Source: Marsupella aquatica
Lineage: Eukaryota; Marchantiophyta
Assembly: GCA_973895155.1 (NCBI GenBank)
Contig: OZ316891.1
Span: 24,924,001 to 24,988,000 of the forward strand
DNA length: 64,000 nt
Direction of reading: 5' to 3'
Shown: positions 20,250-32,245 of the stretch, piece after piece
Layout: every line of letters begins with the position of its first letter
How positions within the stretch are numbered: the stretch's first letter is position 1
The notes under the pieces: generated by a model
Seen by the model: only the letters and a program-made list of their open reading frames with translations
Told to the model about the DNA's origin: nothing
The model's database searches: none
Program-made: the position numbers and the translations under genes

Positions 20250-21008
20250 TCAAGCAGACATTTCATAGGCAATCTTGTAATAAACTTCCAATGTTCCTTT
20301 GTGCAGAGATTTCAGAGGTAACTGAGGAGTAAAATGGAATTCACCTTGCTTCTTGACATTTTGCTTGAATTCTTCGTCCATCTCACTCCTAAAAGCAATG
20401 AGTTGTATGACATCTGCATCCTCCCAGCAAATGGTTGCCAAATTGTCTGCCTCTTGATCCCCTTCTTGATCAATCTCCCTGGAAATCTTGGCCTTCTTGG
20501 ACATCTTCTTCCCAACTGCCCGTTTCTTACCACTAGTTGTCCCCTCTGAAGGAGTTACAGCGCTTGCAGGTGGAGATCGTGGATGGTGGACTGCTTCACG
20601 ATTCTGCAAAGGAATGTGCTGCCTTCCTTCTGAGTAGAATGGGTTTCCTCCGCATGACTGTTGTTGATACAAAGTCGGATCAGAGAAGAAAGGAGCTAGA
20701 GAAGGATTGGGCTGTAACTGAGGACAAGAACATCGTGAGATTGATGGTGGATCATTCAAAAGCGCCATAAACTCTGCGTTCGACATCGTGTGGGCACCTT
20801 GGGACATTTCTTGGCCAAACTGTGAATCAGGAATTACAGCTGAGGAGCGATTGCTCTCATACCAAGGAGAGAAATTTCCCGTTCCTGCCATGTCTACAGT
20901 CACCTCAACTCCCACACTGCTACAATCCCTTCCTGAAGAGTTTGTGAACGAATTGCAAGTGCTCCCAGACGACAAGCTGCTCACCCATATACTGTCGTTC
21001 TCTTCCAT
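20250..21008 (-). CDS. Myb/SANT (trihelix)-like DNA-binding protein fragment
   Basis: This 252-residue frame has a polar, Gln/Ser/Pro-rich N-terminus and a basic patch (KKRAVGKKMSKKAKISR). It then has CWEDADVIQLIAFRSEMDEEF, which resembles the first helix of the Myb/SANT-like domains common in PIF/Harbinger partner proteins. The second and third helices are not recognisable, so the domain is truncated or spliced. An upstream minus-strand frame at 20,920-21,561 overlaps its 5' end and may be an earlier exon or leader. The palindrome array at 19.5-19.8 kb lies on its 3' side. Confidence 0.4.
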   Translation of the reverse strand: MEENDSIWVSSLSSGSTCNSFTNSSGRDCSSVGVEVTVDMAGTGNFSPWYESNRSSAVIPDSQFGQEMSQGAHTMSNAEFMALLNDPPSISRCSCPQLQPNPSLAPFFSDPTLYQQQSCGGNPFYSEGRQHIPLQNREAVHHPRSPPASAVTPSEGTTSGKKRAVGKKMSKKAKISREIDQEGDQEADNLATICWEDADVIQLIAFRSEMDEEFKQNVKKQGEFHFTPQLPLKSLHKGTLEVYYKIAYEMSA

Positions 21009-21561
21009 GGTAGGGGCGCAATTGATTTGTAATTTGAAGCTGGGCTTGTAATTTGAAGCGGCCGCATTTGTAAAAGCCCACGGGAACCGTCACTTGCAAC
21101 TCATCCACTCTCATGAATGATGATAAAATTGGAGGAGAAAGTGGCCTGCCCATTTTTGCACCTCCGGAGGTCCGATAGTCTAGTGCCCGAATGTTCGTCC
21201 CGAGCCAGCTGGCCCGAGCTAATCCATTGATACCAGAATGGAGGTTCGGTCGTTCCCGCAGCTCAACTTGCTGCGCCAATCTTGTAAAGCAAGGAGAGCC
21301 TGGGCAGGCTGAAACAACGGTCCTGATTGATTCAATCCTGAAAAAAGTTGCACTGTCTTGCTGCGCCCGTCTTGTAAAGTGGCCCTGAGCTCTATGGTAG
21401 GAAAGACAGAAATCCAGCAAAAAGGCATTGAGGGAGGGATCAACCTCGGCCTTGAGAGGAAGATCCCCAAATATGATGAAGCCAGCACCCGTATCTACAT
21501 TGCGTGACCACCTTGTGACTGGGAGGAGGACCACAAAGGTTGACTGGGGTTTTGGTACCAT

Positions 21562-23380
21562 ATGTCAAGCCTGACGATTCTCCATACAATAAAGTCCTGT
21601 TTAAAGGGCATTGTGGGATCTTGTGTATACACTAAAGTAGTGTTTAGAGGACATTATGGGATATAATGCCCCAGACAACAAGAGGTCCAGCTCAAGTTTT
21701 GAGGGGCTATTACTACCTATAATGCTCCCCAAACAGGACCTAGCTACACTTTTAGGCCTGACAATTTTTTTATTTTTCTAAGTTGAATTAGTAAATAAGA
21801 GGAGAATCTTCCTAAAGAGGTGATCCAGTACTTCTGCCTTCAGGAAATTAAATTATTCAAATTTTGGGTGGACACCTGGCATGTACCCAGGTTCTCTCTG
21901 CTGTAGGTTAAATTCAACCAAGTTTGCCCACTACTTATGATTCCTCCAATGACAAACTCAATTCCGAACCTTAGCTTATCTCACAGGTTTAGGCATGCAC
22001 AAATTTATTTGCACCAAGCCAAGTGTAGGTTCTGCTGTGTAGAATGACAAGGGCAATCAAGACATCTGTGTAAGTAGCTTTAGTAACAATAATACAGCAC
22101 TGCACAGAACTTCAGAAAGAGTGTGGCAATTTCCGTTGTGCCATGTGTCAAGCGTAAGTACCAGTGTACATCACATGAGGAAATGGCAATACCTACTTGG
22201 TTTTGTTTGAATGCTTTCACTATGCCCAGTAGTAGTATTAATTTTGATAAGAGCTAGTGATCAGCAAAGAAAATGGACACCAGATAAAATGGCACATTTT
22301 GGAAATGCATTTCTGTGGAGAAACGTGATACTACTTTGTTTGATCCCGTTATGGCATCATAGCTGGTCAAGATTTTTCATTGAAAAAGGAGGCGTCCTGC
22401 TTAAAGCTATCGTTTTTACATCATGTCATGTATATGGTTGGCAATATAGGAGAGGCAAAAACAGCCATAGAGTTTGACTATACCTTTAGGAAACTCTGAA
22501 CACTTCCTCAATTCTCAAGAAGTGATATTACCTGTGATCTTGACTCGCAGCTGGCCTTGACTTGCGATAACAGACCATAGGCAGTTTAGATACAGAAGCA
22601 CATACCGAAGCACTTATGAGTCTACTGTACTAATCGGACACACTAAAGTAGAGTACAGAAATTTCTCCGGCTCACAGAGTCTAACTAGTTGATCTAATAG
22701 CACTTTTCTCCAACGTCTCCAAAACTGATAAAGACACTCTCCATTAACCACTGGGTGAAGAACACTTTTTAAATTCACACCTCCTATAAGAACCTCTGAG
22801 AATCAAACAGGAGTTTCTTGAACATGTGCAAGAAGTCAGGAGCACCCCTTTTTTCATACCCTCTGATTCTTCACCAACATTTTGCAGGCAAATACTCTTT
22901 TAAGTGTGAGGTTCTGAAGTAATGTAACAATCCATGTACAGGCAAAATTAACGACCATGAACGCAGGATCCTTCGAATCTCTCAAATCGTCGTCATGATT
23001 TGTATTAGGAGACATGGAGGAACTTGTATGATCCTTTCAGCCATGATTATAACAATTACATAGTGGCTTTCACAGAAAGACGAAATCCATTTTCATGGAC
23101 GGTCTCACGTCAAATTTGTCACGCAGAGGTACATAACCAACTTAACCAGCCATTTACCATTCCATTGCATCCCCAACCATTAAACGCGGATGATTTCCCC
23201 CTTAACGTAGACTCAAATCAGCTATACAAGTACCCTATTCTTGGGAGCAGTTCCTTGCTTGCTTTCAGCTCACGACTCCAAAAGCCTCACTCAAGAAAGA
23301 TGAATCATCCCTTGCAAAGACTCGAGTCCTAGGATTGCAGATGACGCATGTACCACAAGAACAAACGCCATCATGAGCTT
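21562..23380. other. Gene-poor AT-rich spacer
   Basis: I see no supported coding region. Two related phrases near 21,605 and 21,650 (AGGGCATTGTGGGAT, AGGACATTATGGGAT) hint at an old short duplication. The right part is the downstream flank of TMA7. Confidence 0.5.
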
Positions 23381-25450
23381 TTACTTCTTCCCACCACTCT
23401 TTTTCAATCCAGCCCCACCAAAAGCACCCTTCCCAGCAGCTTTTGATTTTAAGTCCTTGAGAGCCTGAAAAGTGAACAACCAACAGGGTTACCCTCGAAG
23501 CAATCTCCAAGAAATCTCTGTGACAAAAGGTTCTGACGATTTTTCAATCTAGCGTCAGCAATAACTTTGACATACAGAACTCGCAATCACATGTACGGCC
23601 CTTAAGACGAAGTATACATTTGTCAATATATGACTGCCCATTTTTGGTGACAGGAAATAGTGGACAGCTTGACGTGTGCGCGTAAAAGAGAAGCATTGAA
23701 TCAAGTTAGATACCTTCTCTTCGTCTTTCTTTTTCTGTAAATGTGCAAGGTCAGCCTGGATACAGACCATAGAGTAAAGGTTAGACCGAGCTACTGGCGA
23801 GGAGCATTTTAAACGGGAAGGATTGGCATAACTACAACGCCTTTAGCATCCTCAAAGGGTCACAAACATGCTTTGAAATCTATAGAGAGCTGCGCATGTT
23901 TACCTCCAAAGGTGTACACTAACCTACGCCCTATGAGTACTATAAAGTTGCATCAATCCTGTACCTCGTCATAATCCTTGGCATCCTTCCTGGGAGCCTT
24001 CAAAGGCTTTGCCTTTCCACCTGTCACGAAATAATCAATAATTAGACAAGATAGAAAACCTCGTAAGTCCTCTAAACCATTCCAGACTTTACTTATCCTA
24101 TTCATTCCAAATCATTGAAAAAAAAAAGGCAGAATACTAGGTCACAAACAAGACAACCATGATACCCTAAGTTGTAAAAACATATTTCGAAGGGCTCATC
24201 AAGTCCAACATTCATGGCAAGTACTGTTCAGTCAGTTCCCAGTAAATATGCTACTGCCCAGAGGAGATTTTCTTGTAAAATTTGATTCCGTTCAAGCATA
24301 TGGTCGACATTGGTGATAGCAAAAGGACATCCATTAGGTACTGTCTCTCAGCATGAGACATAACAAAATCCACAGAAACGCTACAATCACCGAACCAGCT
24401 TTGAATATCGGACAGAAACTAGGAACAGGCACTTACCGCAGACTTCAGCGTGCAAAACTGACGGCAGGGAACCATCCCTCACGATGTGTTCGCTTGGGAA
24501 TGGAATAAATTGAGGTTCACACTCAAACAATTGTAACGGGCAAAGCAGAGCAAACACACAGGAAGGTCGAACCAACGATGCCTGAATCTTTCAGGGTTCA
24601 CTTGAATCGGTAGGGAACCACTAATGGGTGATCACAAAACTTATCTCTCACGACCCTACCTAACCCTTCGGTGCTACTCTGCTGAGACCTAGAACAAACA
24701 GATGGAGGGTTCAAGAGAAACAATCGCAACAAAAATCACTTCCAAACACTGACGACAACATCCATTGTATTAAGTAGTTTCCGAAAGAACGACAAAACAG
24801 CAATGTCAGCGAATCCCCCTATGAATCCACAACCAAAGGTCTATTCTTGAAAACTAAGAAATTATTATTAGACGATCTGCTAATAGAACTAACTGCAAAC
24901 ATAGAAAAAAGCATGTCTGGGACCAACTTCGGTACCCTCCTTTCTTGCTTGGATGGTGGCTACTACGGGTACGCACTTGCGGGCAACGACAGGGACCTGA
25001 CCTTGACATCAGAACAAAGGGGACCCCTTGGTTCAACAATGGACAATTTTCTCGATAGGAACAACAGAAAAAACAACACACTAAACCACAAAGAGACACA
25101 CACAGCCGCTTTAATGAATCGCAATCCAATAACATCAAGACCTAATCCTCCGAGATGCACTGAACGAACGCGGTTCGCAGGAGGAAAATAGGACACAAAG
25201 GTACACAAACTAGCACTACAACAAGCGAGAGATGCTCATTCCAATAATTCCGCATAGAAAATCCACGCCTCGGATTAACGTTCCACACACAAACGAAACT
25301 GGACCATGACGAAAACATTTTCATTCAAAACCGGAGTAGAGACACACACGAACAATTCACGTAGCAACGGAGAGACAGAGAGACAGAGAGACACAACTTT
25401 TGCCGACAGAGAGAGAGAGAGAGAGAGGGCATACCCTGCTTTCCAGACAT
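23381..25450 (-). CDS. TMA7: Translation machinery-associated protein 7 (TMA7/CCDC72), host gene
   Basis: Four exons, complement of 25,435-25,450, 23,965-24,020, 23,714-23,755 and 23,381-23,464, splice with GT-AG borders and consistent phase into a 65-residue protein. It begins MSGKQGGKAKPLKAPRKD, continues with a KKKDEEK helix and ends LKSKAAGKGAFGGAGLKKSG. This is the TMA7 signature: an N-terminal SG(K/R)xGGK, a central charged helix, and a C-terminal KAAGKG...GIKKSGKK. Length matches the usual ~64 residues. TMA7 is a small ribosome-associated protein found across eukaryotes. All codons are intact, making this the only clearly functional host gene in the window. Introns are large for such a short protein. 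The first exon is only 16 nt. Confidence 0.93.
25370..25430. repeat. GA/CT microsatellite in TMA7 intron 1
   Basis: Imperfect GAGACA units followed by about ten GA repeats lie immediately downstream of the 16-nt first coding exon of TMA7 (minus strand). CT-rich tracts near transcription starts are common in plant promoters and leaders. Confidence 0.85.
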
Positions 25451-26100
25451 GACTACTGCGGGAGACGAAGGAAGGAGGATGGATGGAGGAGTTGCTGCGG
25501 CTGCTGTTGTGGTTGCCACCGTTGTTGTTGTTATTGAAGGCAGAGGAGATGGAATTCCGCCGCGAGAGGAGAAGAGCACGCCGAGCGTGCTTCCTCTTGA
25601 GCACATGTAAGAGAGACACGCAAAGGCGTTGGAGCTGCTGCTCCAGCACTCTGCCCTGCGGCCCGGGCACCTTTCCCGGCGCCGGCAATTGCTTCTCGGA
25701 CGTCGCCGTTAAGGCTGTGCCGGCGGGGTCCCTCATGGTGATGGGTGGGCCGTGGCCTGTTCGGTTCCGGGCGCAACCGCACGGCTCCCACGTGAGGACT
25801 CTTCGAACGCTTCGAACGCTTGGCTCCCCGGCGTCTGCCTGGCTCTCTGGCTCCCGCCGGCGCTCTTGAACTGCTTTTGGCCCGGTGACCAGGCCGGGAA
25901 AGGGAAAGGTCCTCTTCCCGGTTCTTCCCAACGGACGGCTCCATACGTTGCATCGTATCATTTAGACGGCCCTCTGCACGCCGTCGATTTTGGCCTGTAC
26001 CGACTTTCTGAAAGCGTGCAAGCGGCTTACGCGCTATTGAGGTTACGGTAGACCTGGGACTCTGGACGAGGCCTTTTTTCTCGGGTTGGAAAAAAGGTTA
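25451..26100. promoter_or_regulatory. GC-rich upstream region of TMA7
   Basis: This segment is markedly GC-rich compared with its surroundings and lies directly upstream of the TMA7 start. It has open frames on both strands that look like composition shadows. I take it as the TMA7 5' UTR and promoter. The base composition drops sharply at about 26,100, where the copia element begins. Confidence 0.5.
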
Positions 26101-26509
26101 TCTTTGTGTATATTATACCCTAACTTTGATTGGGTATACTAACTATAATTAGAATCCATGGTTAACTCTAACCAGAGCTACCATATGTATATATTCTCTC
26201 CTTGCAATAGAAGACATTATTATTGTTGGTGTATTTGGTTTATAACACGGTATCATCACGAGTGTGCTCTTAATTTTTTTTAGGGGTCGTTCTATGTTAA
26301 GAGAGTTATACTTGGCAGTTATGCAAATTTGTCAACTTTTGGGCAACGTATGCAGGCCTTTTCTTCAGTAACACATCGTACCCTTAGAAAATCATAACGA
26401 GGATGATTCACTAGACAGATTTCATAACATACATCAATTTGATTCTTATTCAATAGAACTCCAAAAAAACATCCATTTTGAAAAACAATTAGACATTCTT
26501 CATATCAGA

Positions 26510-27379
26510 ATGACATCGAACTCCATTGAAAAACTTATATTCCCAGCCTTGCAAATTGATCGCAAGAATTACAACGATTGGTATATAGATGTGGAGGTCC
26601 ATCTCACTGCAAAACGAATTGAAGAGGCCATACACACAGACGTCGGTGTGGATCAATACACAAAGGCACAAGCCTTAGTACTACTAAAACATCACTTAGT
26701 AGATCCCCTCAAACGCCAGTATAAGACTGTATACAATCCTAGATTACTCTGGGATGCATTGAAATCAAGATTTGAGCATATCACTACAATAAATCTGCTG
26801 AATGCTCTACAGGCTTGGGTTACTCTACGAGTACAAGATTTCAAATCAGTAGATTTATACAACAGTGAGATGTTTAGAATCTCAAATGAACTCCAAATGT
26901 GTGGAGAACCAGTCAGTGATAAACAGCAAATTGAGAAGACATTAGCCACATTCCACCCAACTAACTTGGTGATTTCAAATTAGTACACGAACATGGCTTT
27001 TACAACATACTCTGCGCTCATTGCTCATATGCTTTTAGCAGAGCAAAATTCCATCCTCCTTATGAATAATGCAAAGGAAAGACCTCCGGGAACTCTTCCT
27101 GTACCAGCCATCACTGAAACCAACTTAGTTACACAGGACATGACAACAAAAACAAATATGACAAATACTAATGGACACACATTGAGGGGGAGAGGTTCAT
27201 ACCGTGGCCGAGGAACAATGAGAGGGAGAGGAAATTTCTCCCAACGAGGTGAATATAGTTCCAACTACAGAGGACGAGGTCGTGGAAGAATGAATAATAC
27301 AAATCGAAACAACTGGAAGAGTGGAAGAGCGGATTATCAACAACAAAATCGGGAGCGACAACCTAGTTCTACTTTATAA
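26510..27379 (+). pseudogene. Copia Gag polyprotein (UBN2-type), broken
   Basis: The frame opens MTSNSIEKLIFPALQIDRKN with the copia Gag pattern Y.DW..DVE.HL. It contains DALKSRFEHITTI and LRVQDFKSVDLYNSEMFRI. An in-frame TAG at 26,981-26,983 separates it from the downstream part. The C-terminus is an RGG-rich tract (RGRGSYRGRGTMRGRGNF) in place of the usual CCHC zinc knuckle. Confidence 0.75.
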
Positions 27380-28835
27380 GAAGAGCTTGAATGAATCGCA
27401 ATTCGAAGCACATGGGGCTTATTTAGAGTCACCGGAGATTATACCAGAAATACATATGCTGGATTCATTACTAAATATAGAGGATCCGGATTTTTGCATC
27501 GTCGACAGTGGCACAACCCATACTATCCTTCGAGATAGTAAATATTTCCACAAAATTATCCCTTCACAAAGGAAAATAACAACTATAATGGGACAACATC
27601 AAATAGAGGAGGGTCATGGTAAAGCCACAATCGTTCTCCCAGGAGGAACAATAATTAAAATCACATCAGCAATTTATGCCCCCAAAGCAACGAGAAACCT
27701 CCTCAGTTTTAAAGACATAAGAGCAAATAACGTACATATTCACACAGATATTCAAGACTCACAAGAAGTTCTACAGATAGTATCTCACTCATCAAAAGGC
27801 AGACTTATTAAAGAAACTTTACAGGCTTACCCTTTAGGATACTATGCAACTCAAACTCAAAGCTACCAGTTCAGACTGAATCACGAAACCTCACAGAGAT
27901 CTGGCATAGACGATTGGGACACCCTGGAACAAGCATGTTCCACAGAATTGTCAATAATTCCAAAGGAATATCAAAAGAAGTACATCCTAGAGCATTCAAA
28001 GGACCATGCCTTGCCTGCTCACAGGGCAAGATGATTACAGCTAGCTCCCTATAACTCTAAAACTGAAAATCACATACCTGCATTTCTTGAGAGACTTCAT
28101 GCAGATGTTTGCGGACCCATTGATCCTCCCAGTGGTCCATTCCGCTATTTCCTGGTGGTCATAGATGCAAGCTCCAAGTGGTCAAGGGTTTCACTATTAT
28201 CAACCTGGAACCTCGTTTTCTCAAGGATTCTGGCACACATTATACGCCTAAGAGCTCAATTTCCAGAATATCCAATTCGAACCCTCAGAACTGATGGAGC
28301 TTGAGAGTTCACATCAAAAACTTTTGATGAATTTTGCCTCATCAACGGAATTGATTCACAATATAATGTACCTTATGTACATTTTAAGAATGGAATGGCA
28401 GAGTCACTTATTAAACGCATACAGCTGATAGCCAGACCTTTATTAATGCAATCCTCTCTTCCAGCGACTGCATGGGGACACGCAGTCCTACATGCTGCGT
28501 CTCTCCTTTTATACAGACCATCAGCCTTCAACAGTATTACACCTCATCAATTGGCATTTGGAACTTCTCCAGACATTTCACACTTGAGGATATTCGGATG
28601 TCAAGTCCTTGTACCCATCCTAGGTCCAAAACGGACAAAATTAGGACTTCAGAGAAGAAAAGGCATCTACATGGGAGTTGACTCTACATCGATCATCCGA
28701 TACATGGAACCTACCACTGCAGATATATTCAAAGCCCGATTTACTGATTGTCATTTTTATGAAACCATCTTTCCAACTCTAACATTACCAAAGGGAACAC
28801 AGAAAACATTACCAAAAGGTGGATTGCATGATTGA
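27321..28835 (+). pseudogene. Copia protease, pre-integrase and integrase core, broken
   Basis: The first frame has the aspartic protease site CIVDSGTTHTIL and the GAG-pre-integrase region ending near 28,034. After a break, the integrase core continues: HADVCGPIDPP (first Asp), LRTDGA-stop-EF (second Asp, followed by a TGA at about 28,302) and NGMAESLIKR (Glu). A C-terminal GKGIYMGVD-like block follows. Several breaks show that it is inactive. Confidence 0.75.
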
Positions 28836-28840
28836 GGACT

Positions 28841-30052
28841 ACCATTTTTGTCCTTTTTTCTCCTAGACAAGGACTCAAGTCCTTTCCATGTTGCATTAAA
28901 TGTGCAACATATCCCTCAATGGCCAAGATTGAAAATTCACAGATCAAAGGCTAGAATTAAATGATTGAGATGATTCCGTTATAACCATTTTTGGATTTAG
29001 TGGCCTAGAACTCTAATTTAAGTCATAAAGTACTTACATGCGAGAAGTGTTTAATAAATGTCCTCGGGGAAGTAGCCTGCATGAATTGACTTTGGAAAGT
29101 GGACGATAATTATGTCCTATTGTCCCGCATTGTCAAGGACTATTTGAAACAAGGACTCCGAGTCCTTCCATCCTAGCCGCGACAATGACAATAGTGGTAA
29201 GGACTTGCGGACGCGGCAAGTTTTATCAGCATTCCACAATTTCTCAAACTTTTTGATGGTGAACACCGAGCTTGAAAACCATAGTTGCCAAAATCATAAA
29301 GTAGTGAACGTTTCAACATCGGGTGAGGAAGGGAGAGCAACGATGGTTAGCAAGATAATCTGAGGTCTACCTTCCATGGACGCATTGAGTCACATTGATC
29401 GCAATTGATTTAGAGGACTCTCATTCAAACCATTGAGAATACAGGGGAGCTTTCATTGTGAAATAGCTTGAAGCTAGACATTGGCAGTCAGTGGAGGAGG
29501 TTCGAAAGGAGCTTTGTTGGCAACACAAGCAAGGTAGTGAAGGAAGTTCAAATTGAGGGGAGCTTTTTTGACAGTCGAACTATACAATAGCTTGGTATGT
29601 TAAACGTCATTTGCAAATTCTGGATTAAGTTTGAATTGAACAGCTATATCAGAAATCTATTCTTCAGATGGTGTCTTAAGCTTCCATCGGTCGCCTTAGG
29701 TTTGGTTTGCGCAATCATGAAACTCTCGAAACAATGGCTAGCTTTGTTTTGGTTCCCTTAGCTGACTTCCGATAGGTCATAGCGCCCTATTTGTACTTTT
29801 CAAACAACTATACCAATGAATCACAGATTGAGTACAAGCCTTCTCAGTAATCGAACCTTTTAAAGTGACTCGTCACTTGTATAAATTGGATGCAGGGCGC
29901 GCGGTTGGCCTGAAGCCAGTGGAGGAAACTTTACCTGCAAATCATTGGTGATTGAACATCCATTTTCAATCCGCAACAGCCCTAAGGTAATTACTGTAGG
30001 TGTGCGCCCGATGGTAGTTGAAGTTGTCACCATTGAACACTAGCTTTCCTCA
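28841..30052. other. Gene-free spacer with AAGGACT palindromes
   Basis: No supported gene. Palindromes of the same type as the 36-kb array lie at 28,869-28,884 (AAGGACT-CA-AGTCCTT) and 29,151-29,167 (AAGGACTCCGAGTCCTT, perfect). Half-sites lie near 29,134 and 29,200. These could mark the left end of an element that includes the RING gene. Confidence 0.7.
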
Positions 30053-31150
30053 GTGATACCTGCTATGCTTTGTTCGAATGCAATCATGGATGCGTCAACT
30101 AATAAGCCAGAAGCTCCTCCAACTTCTACCATTCAGTTAGGAGAAAAGGAGATAGTTGTCCCACACCCTGTTATCCCTCGTAGCGGCAGAGCGCGAACTA
30201 CTAGCAAACTCAAAGTTTCTGCTTCCCTAGCTACGGACCATGCTACAACTGACTCTCCTGCTCCCCTATCTGAGAGTACCAAAGCGTTAAAAGGAAAGGC
30301 TAAGGTGGAGGTGCCTGTAGAGTCGTGGGATCCTGAAGATTACGTTAAGGACGCAGAGTATTTCCACACCACCATTGGTCTTCCAAACAAAGGTATTAAT
30401 CCTCATAAGATCAAAGACATTTACAAGGAACAATTGGCCAAGGTGTTTGGAGAGAAAGACAGGAACGGGTATAAGCTGAGTCTTTGTGTCGGCCTTCCAA
30501 TTGAGGAGGTTTTGCAGCTATCCCAAGTTGTGGATGGTTACGACTCACCAATGAATGGCTTTCTGTCATTCACTTTCATCAAAGGGGCCTATGCAGAGAG
30601 GATCCAAAGGCGAAAGGTGGACTGGTGTGTGTATGCAGTGTCCAAGCTGAAGGGGAAAATTGCCCAATGGGAGCGAGATGGTAAGGGTAAGCTAGACGGG
30701 CCTCCTTGCGTAAGGAGGCTACGTCTATATTCACCACCAGTGCCTGCGGAATTTGATGAAGAAAATTTGAAGTGGCTTGTGGATGACCCTTCAACGCATC
30801 TCCCACAGCCCGTCCCACGGATTTCTACCAAGAATCAAACGGCGAGGAACAAAGCTCACCCAGGGATAGTGGATTCTTGCAGCAAGGGGAGCCCACATCC
30901 CAAACCATTGGAAGTTGCGGCCCTTTGTGTCCCCCAGATAAAGCTTCTCCCTACCAAGCCCAAGACTCCTATTCTCCCTGCATTGCCAAGAAGTCTTTTG
31001 CTGTCCATTCTGGATGGGCAAATTGTCACGATTGAATGTAGTCTAAAAGAGACTCGTCAGCGCATCAGCGGTTCAGAAGACTGTGGAAAGCTTGGAGGGG
31101 TCAAAACGGGATCATCCAGCAGTCATCTCTGTCATTCAAGAGCAACGTAA
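30053..31150 (+). CDS. Unknown protein, N-terminal part of the coiled-coil/RING gene
   Basis: A 365-codon open frame on the plus strand; the likely start is MDASTNKPEAPPTST at 30,086 or the upstream ATG at 30,062. A disordered N-terminus leads into a folded region (ESWDPEDYVKDAEYFHTTIG, VGLPIEEVLQLSQVV, GFLSFTFIKGAYAERIQRRK, DEENLKWLVDD). I do not recognise the fold. A frame change near 31,065 leads into the coiled-coil and RING part, so the two probably belong to one gene. It lies between AAGGACT palindromes. Confidence 0.5.
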   Translation: MIPAMLCSNAIMDASTNKPEAPPTSTIQLGEKEIVVPHPVIPRSGRARTTSKLKVSASLATDHATTDSPAPLSESTKALKGKAKVEVPVESWDPEDYVKDAEYFHTTIGLPNKGINPHKIKDIYKEQLAKVFGEKDRNGYKLSLCVGLPIEEVLQLSQVVDGYDSPMNGFLSFTFIKGAYAERIQRRKVDWCVYAVSKLKGKIAQWERDGKGKLDGPPCVRRLRLYSPPVPAEFDEENLKWLVDDPSTHLPQPVPRISTKNQTARNKAHPGIVDSCSKGSPHPKPLEVAALCVPQIKLLPTKPKTPILPALPRSLLLSILDGQIVTIECSLKETRQRISGSEDCGKLGGVKTGSSSSHLCHSRAT

Positions 31151-32227
31151 CAAACTAGAGGAAGAGTTGGGTGAGGTGAGAAGCAAAATGCAGGCAAGGG
31201 ACACCCTACATGATGACTTGTCAACAAAAATGGAGCTCGAGGAGCTGAAGGGAGAGCAAGACAAGGAGGTATACTGCTTGTCAGACCATAGACCTGTCCT
31301 TGTGTTGCTCAAAATACCTATAGGCTATGTATGTTTTGTTGGGTGGTTGGATTCGGTTTGGCAGGACAAGGTATTGATGCATGATGAACTGCAAAATAAT
31401 GTTGCCATGTGTTGTTTTCTTTTCTGGGGGGGCAGGATAGCTACATTGTTATCTTACGGCAGAAGTTGGAGGATGGTAACAAGGACATGGAGGCGTTGAA
31501 GAACAATGAATCATCTATTCTGAAGGGGATGGCAACATTTGACAAGCTCATAGATACCAACAACAAGCGCTTTGAACGGGTACCAGAGAAGGTAGCTCGT
31601 CTAAAAGTTGTGGAGTCACAGTTGGAAGCAGACCTGAAGCCCCTTGAGTTGTCTGCAGCAACTCAAAAGTCTGAACTGGTTATTTTGGAGTCTCTTTTGT
31701 CCAATCCATGTCCAGTGTTGCAACCTCACTTTGTTCCCACATCAACTACAATAGTGGGAACGGAAGTGCTTGTGAGTAATTGTCCAATTTGTTGCCACGG
31801 GTACCATTGTTTCAACTGGGTTCCAGCAAGTTGTGGCCACATGTATCATCCACATTGTTTATTTACATTGTTGGGGGATAAAACAAGAGCACCCTGTTGC
31901 TTTGCATGTGGGAAACCCTTTTTGGAAGATTGGGTTCGAAGTTGGGGTCTTCCAAACATAGGGCAGGACAAGTTGCCATCGGGTGAAGGTGGCTATATTC
32001 AAGAGATGAAGGGAACATATGGGGTAAACAATGCCTGCTTGGGCAGACGTCATCACCTTGTGCAACAAATGCAGTCCACGCAAGCTCTGGTATGTAGAGG
32101 CACATTGTCATGTTTCAATTGGTATTTGGTTTCTAAGGTTCCGGTTTTGGGCCATGTAGTAAATTATGTCTTCATTTGTGTGTGCAGGAAGAAGCCCAAG
32201 TCCAAGCTGTGCGGTTGTGCAATGTGA
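31083..32227 (+). CDS. Coiled-coil plus RING-finger protein, C-terminal part
   Basis: Segment 31,083 to about 31,268 is a coiled coil (EQRNKLEEELGEVRSKM). A probable intron follows, and 31,436 onward resumes as a coiled coil (SYIVILRQKLEDGNKDMEAL). At about 31,778-31,925 there is a RING-type zinc site: CPICCHGYHCFNWV, ASCGHMYHPHCLF and CCFACGKPF, a C-x2-C...C-x-H-x3-H-x2-C...C-x2-C order close to RING-H2. Such domains are typically E3 ubiquitin ligases. Sequence after WVRSWGLPN is probably intron. A further coding piece may lie at 32,246-32,572. No strong host-gene identity is seen, so it may be element cargo. Confidence 0.6.
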
Positions 32228-32245
32228 ACCACACTATTTCTGTGC

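Larger units (their letters stand above)
26106..28840 (+). mobile_element. Truncated Ty1/copia retrotransposon
   Basis: Gag, protease and integrase regions follow one another on the plus strand, the copia order. A candidate 5' LTR runs from about 26,106 (TGTGTATATTATACC) to about 26,248 (TTATAACA) and is followed by GGTATCATCACGAG, a possible primer-binding site resembling initiator-Met usage. No reverse transcriptase, RNase H or 3' LTR is visible, so the right part is lost. The element carries stops and frameshifts. Confidence 0.75.

Noticed and set aside
25275-25961. Large minus-strand open frame (228 codons) and overlapping plus-strand frame
   Set aside because: It overlaps the TMA7 first exon and GA microsatellite, with a composition-driven amino acid pattern and no domain. 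It is probably a shadow of GC-rich promoter DNA.
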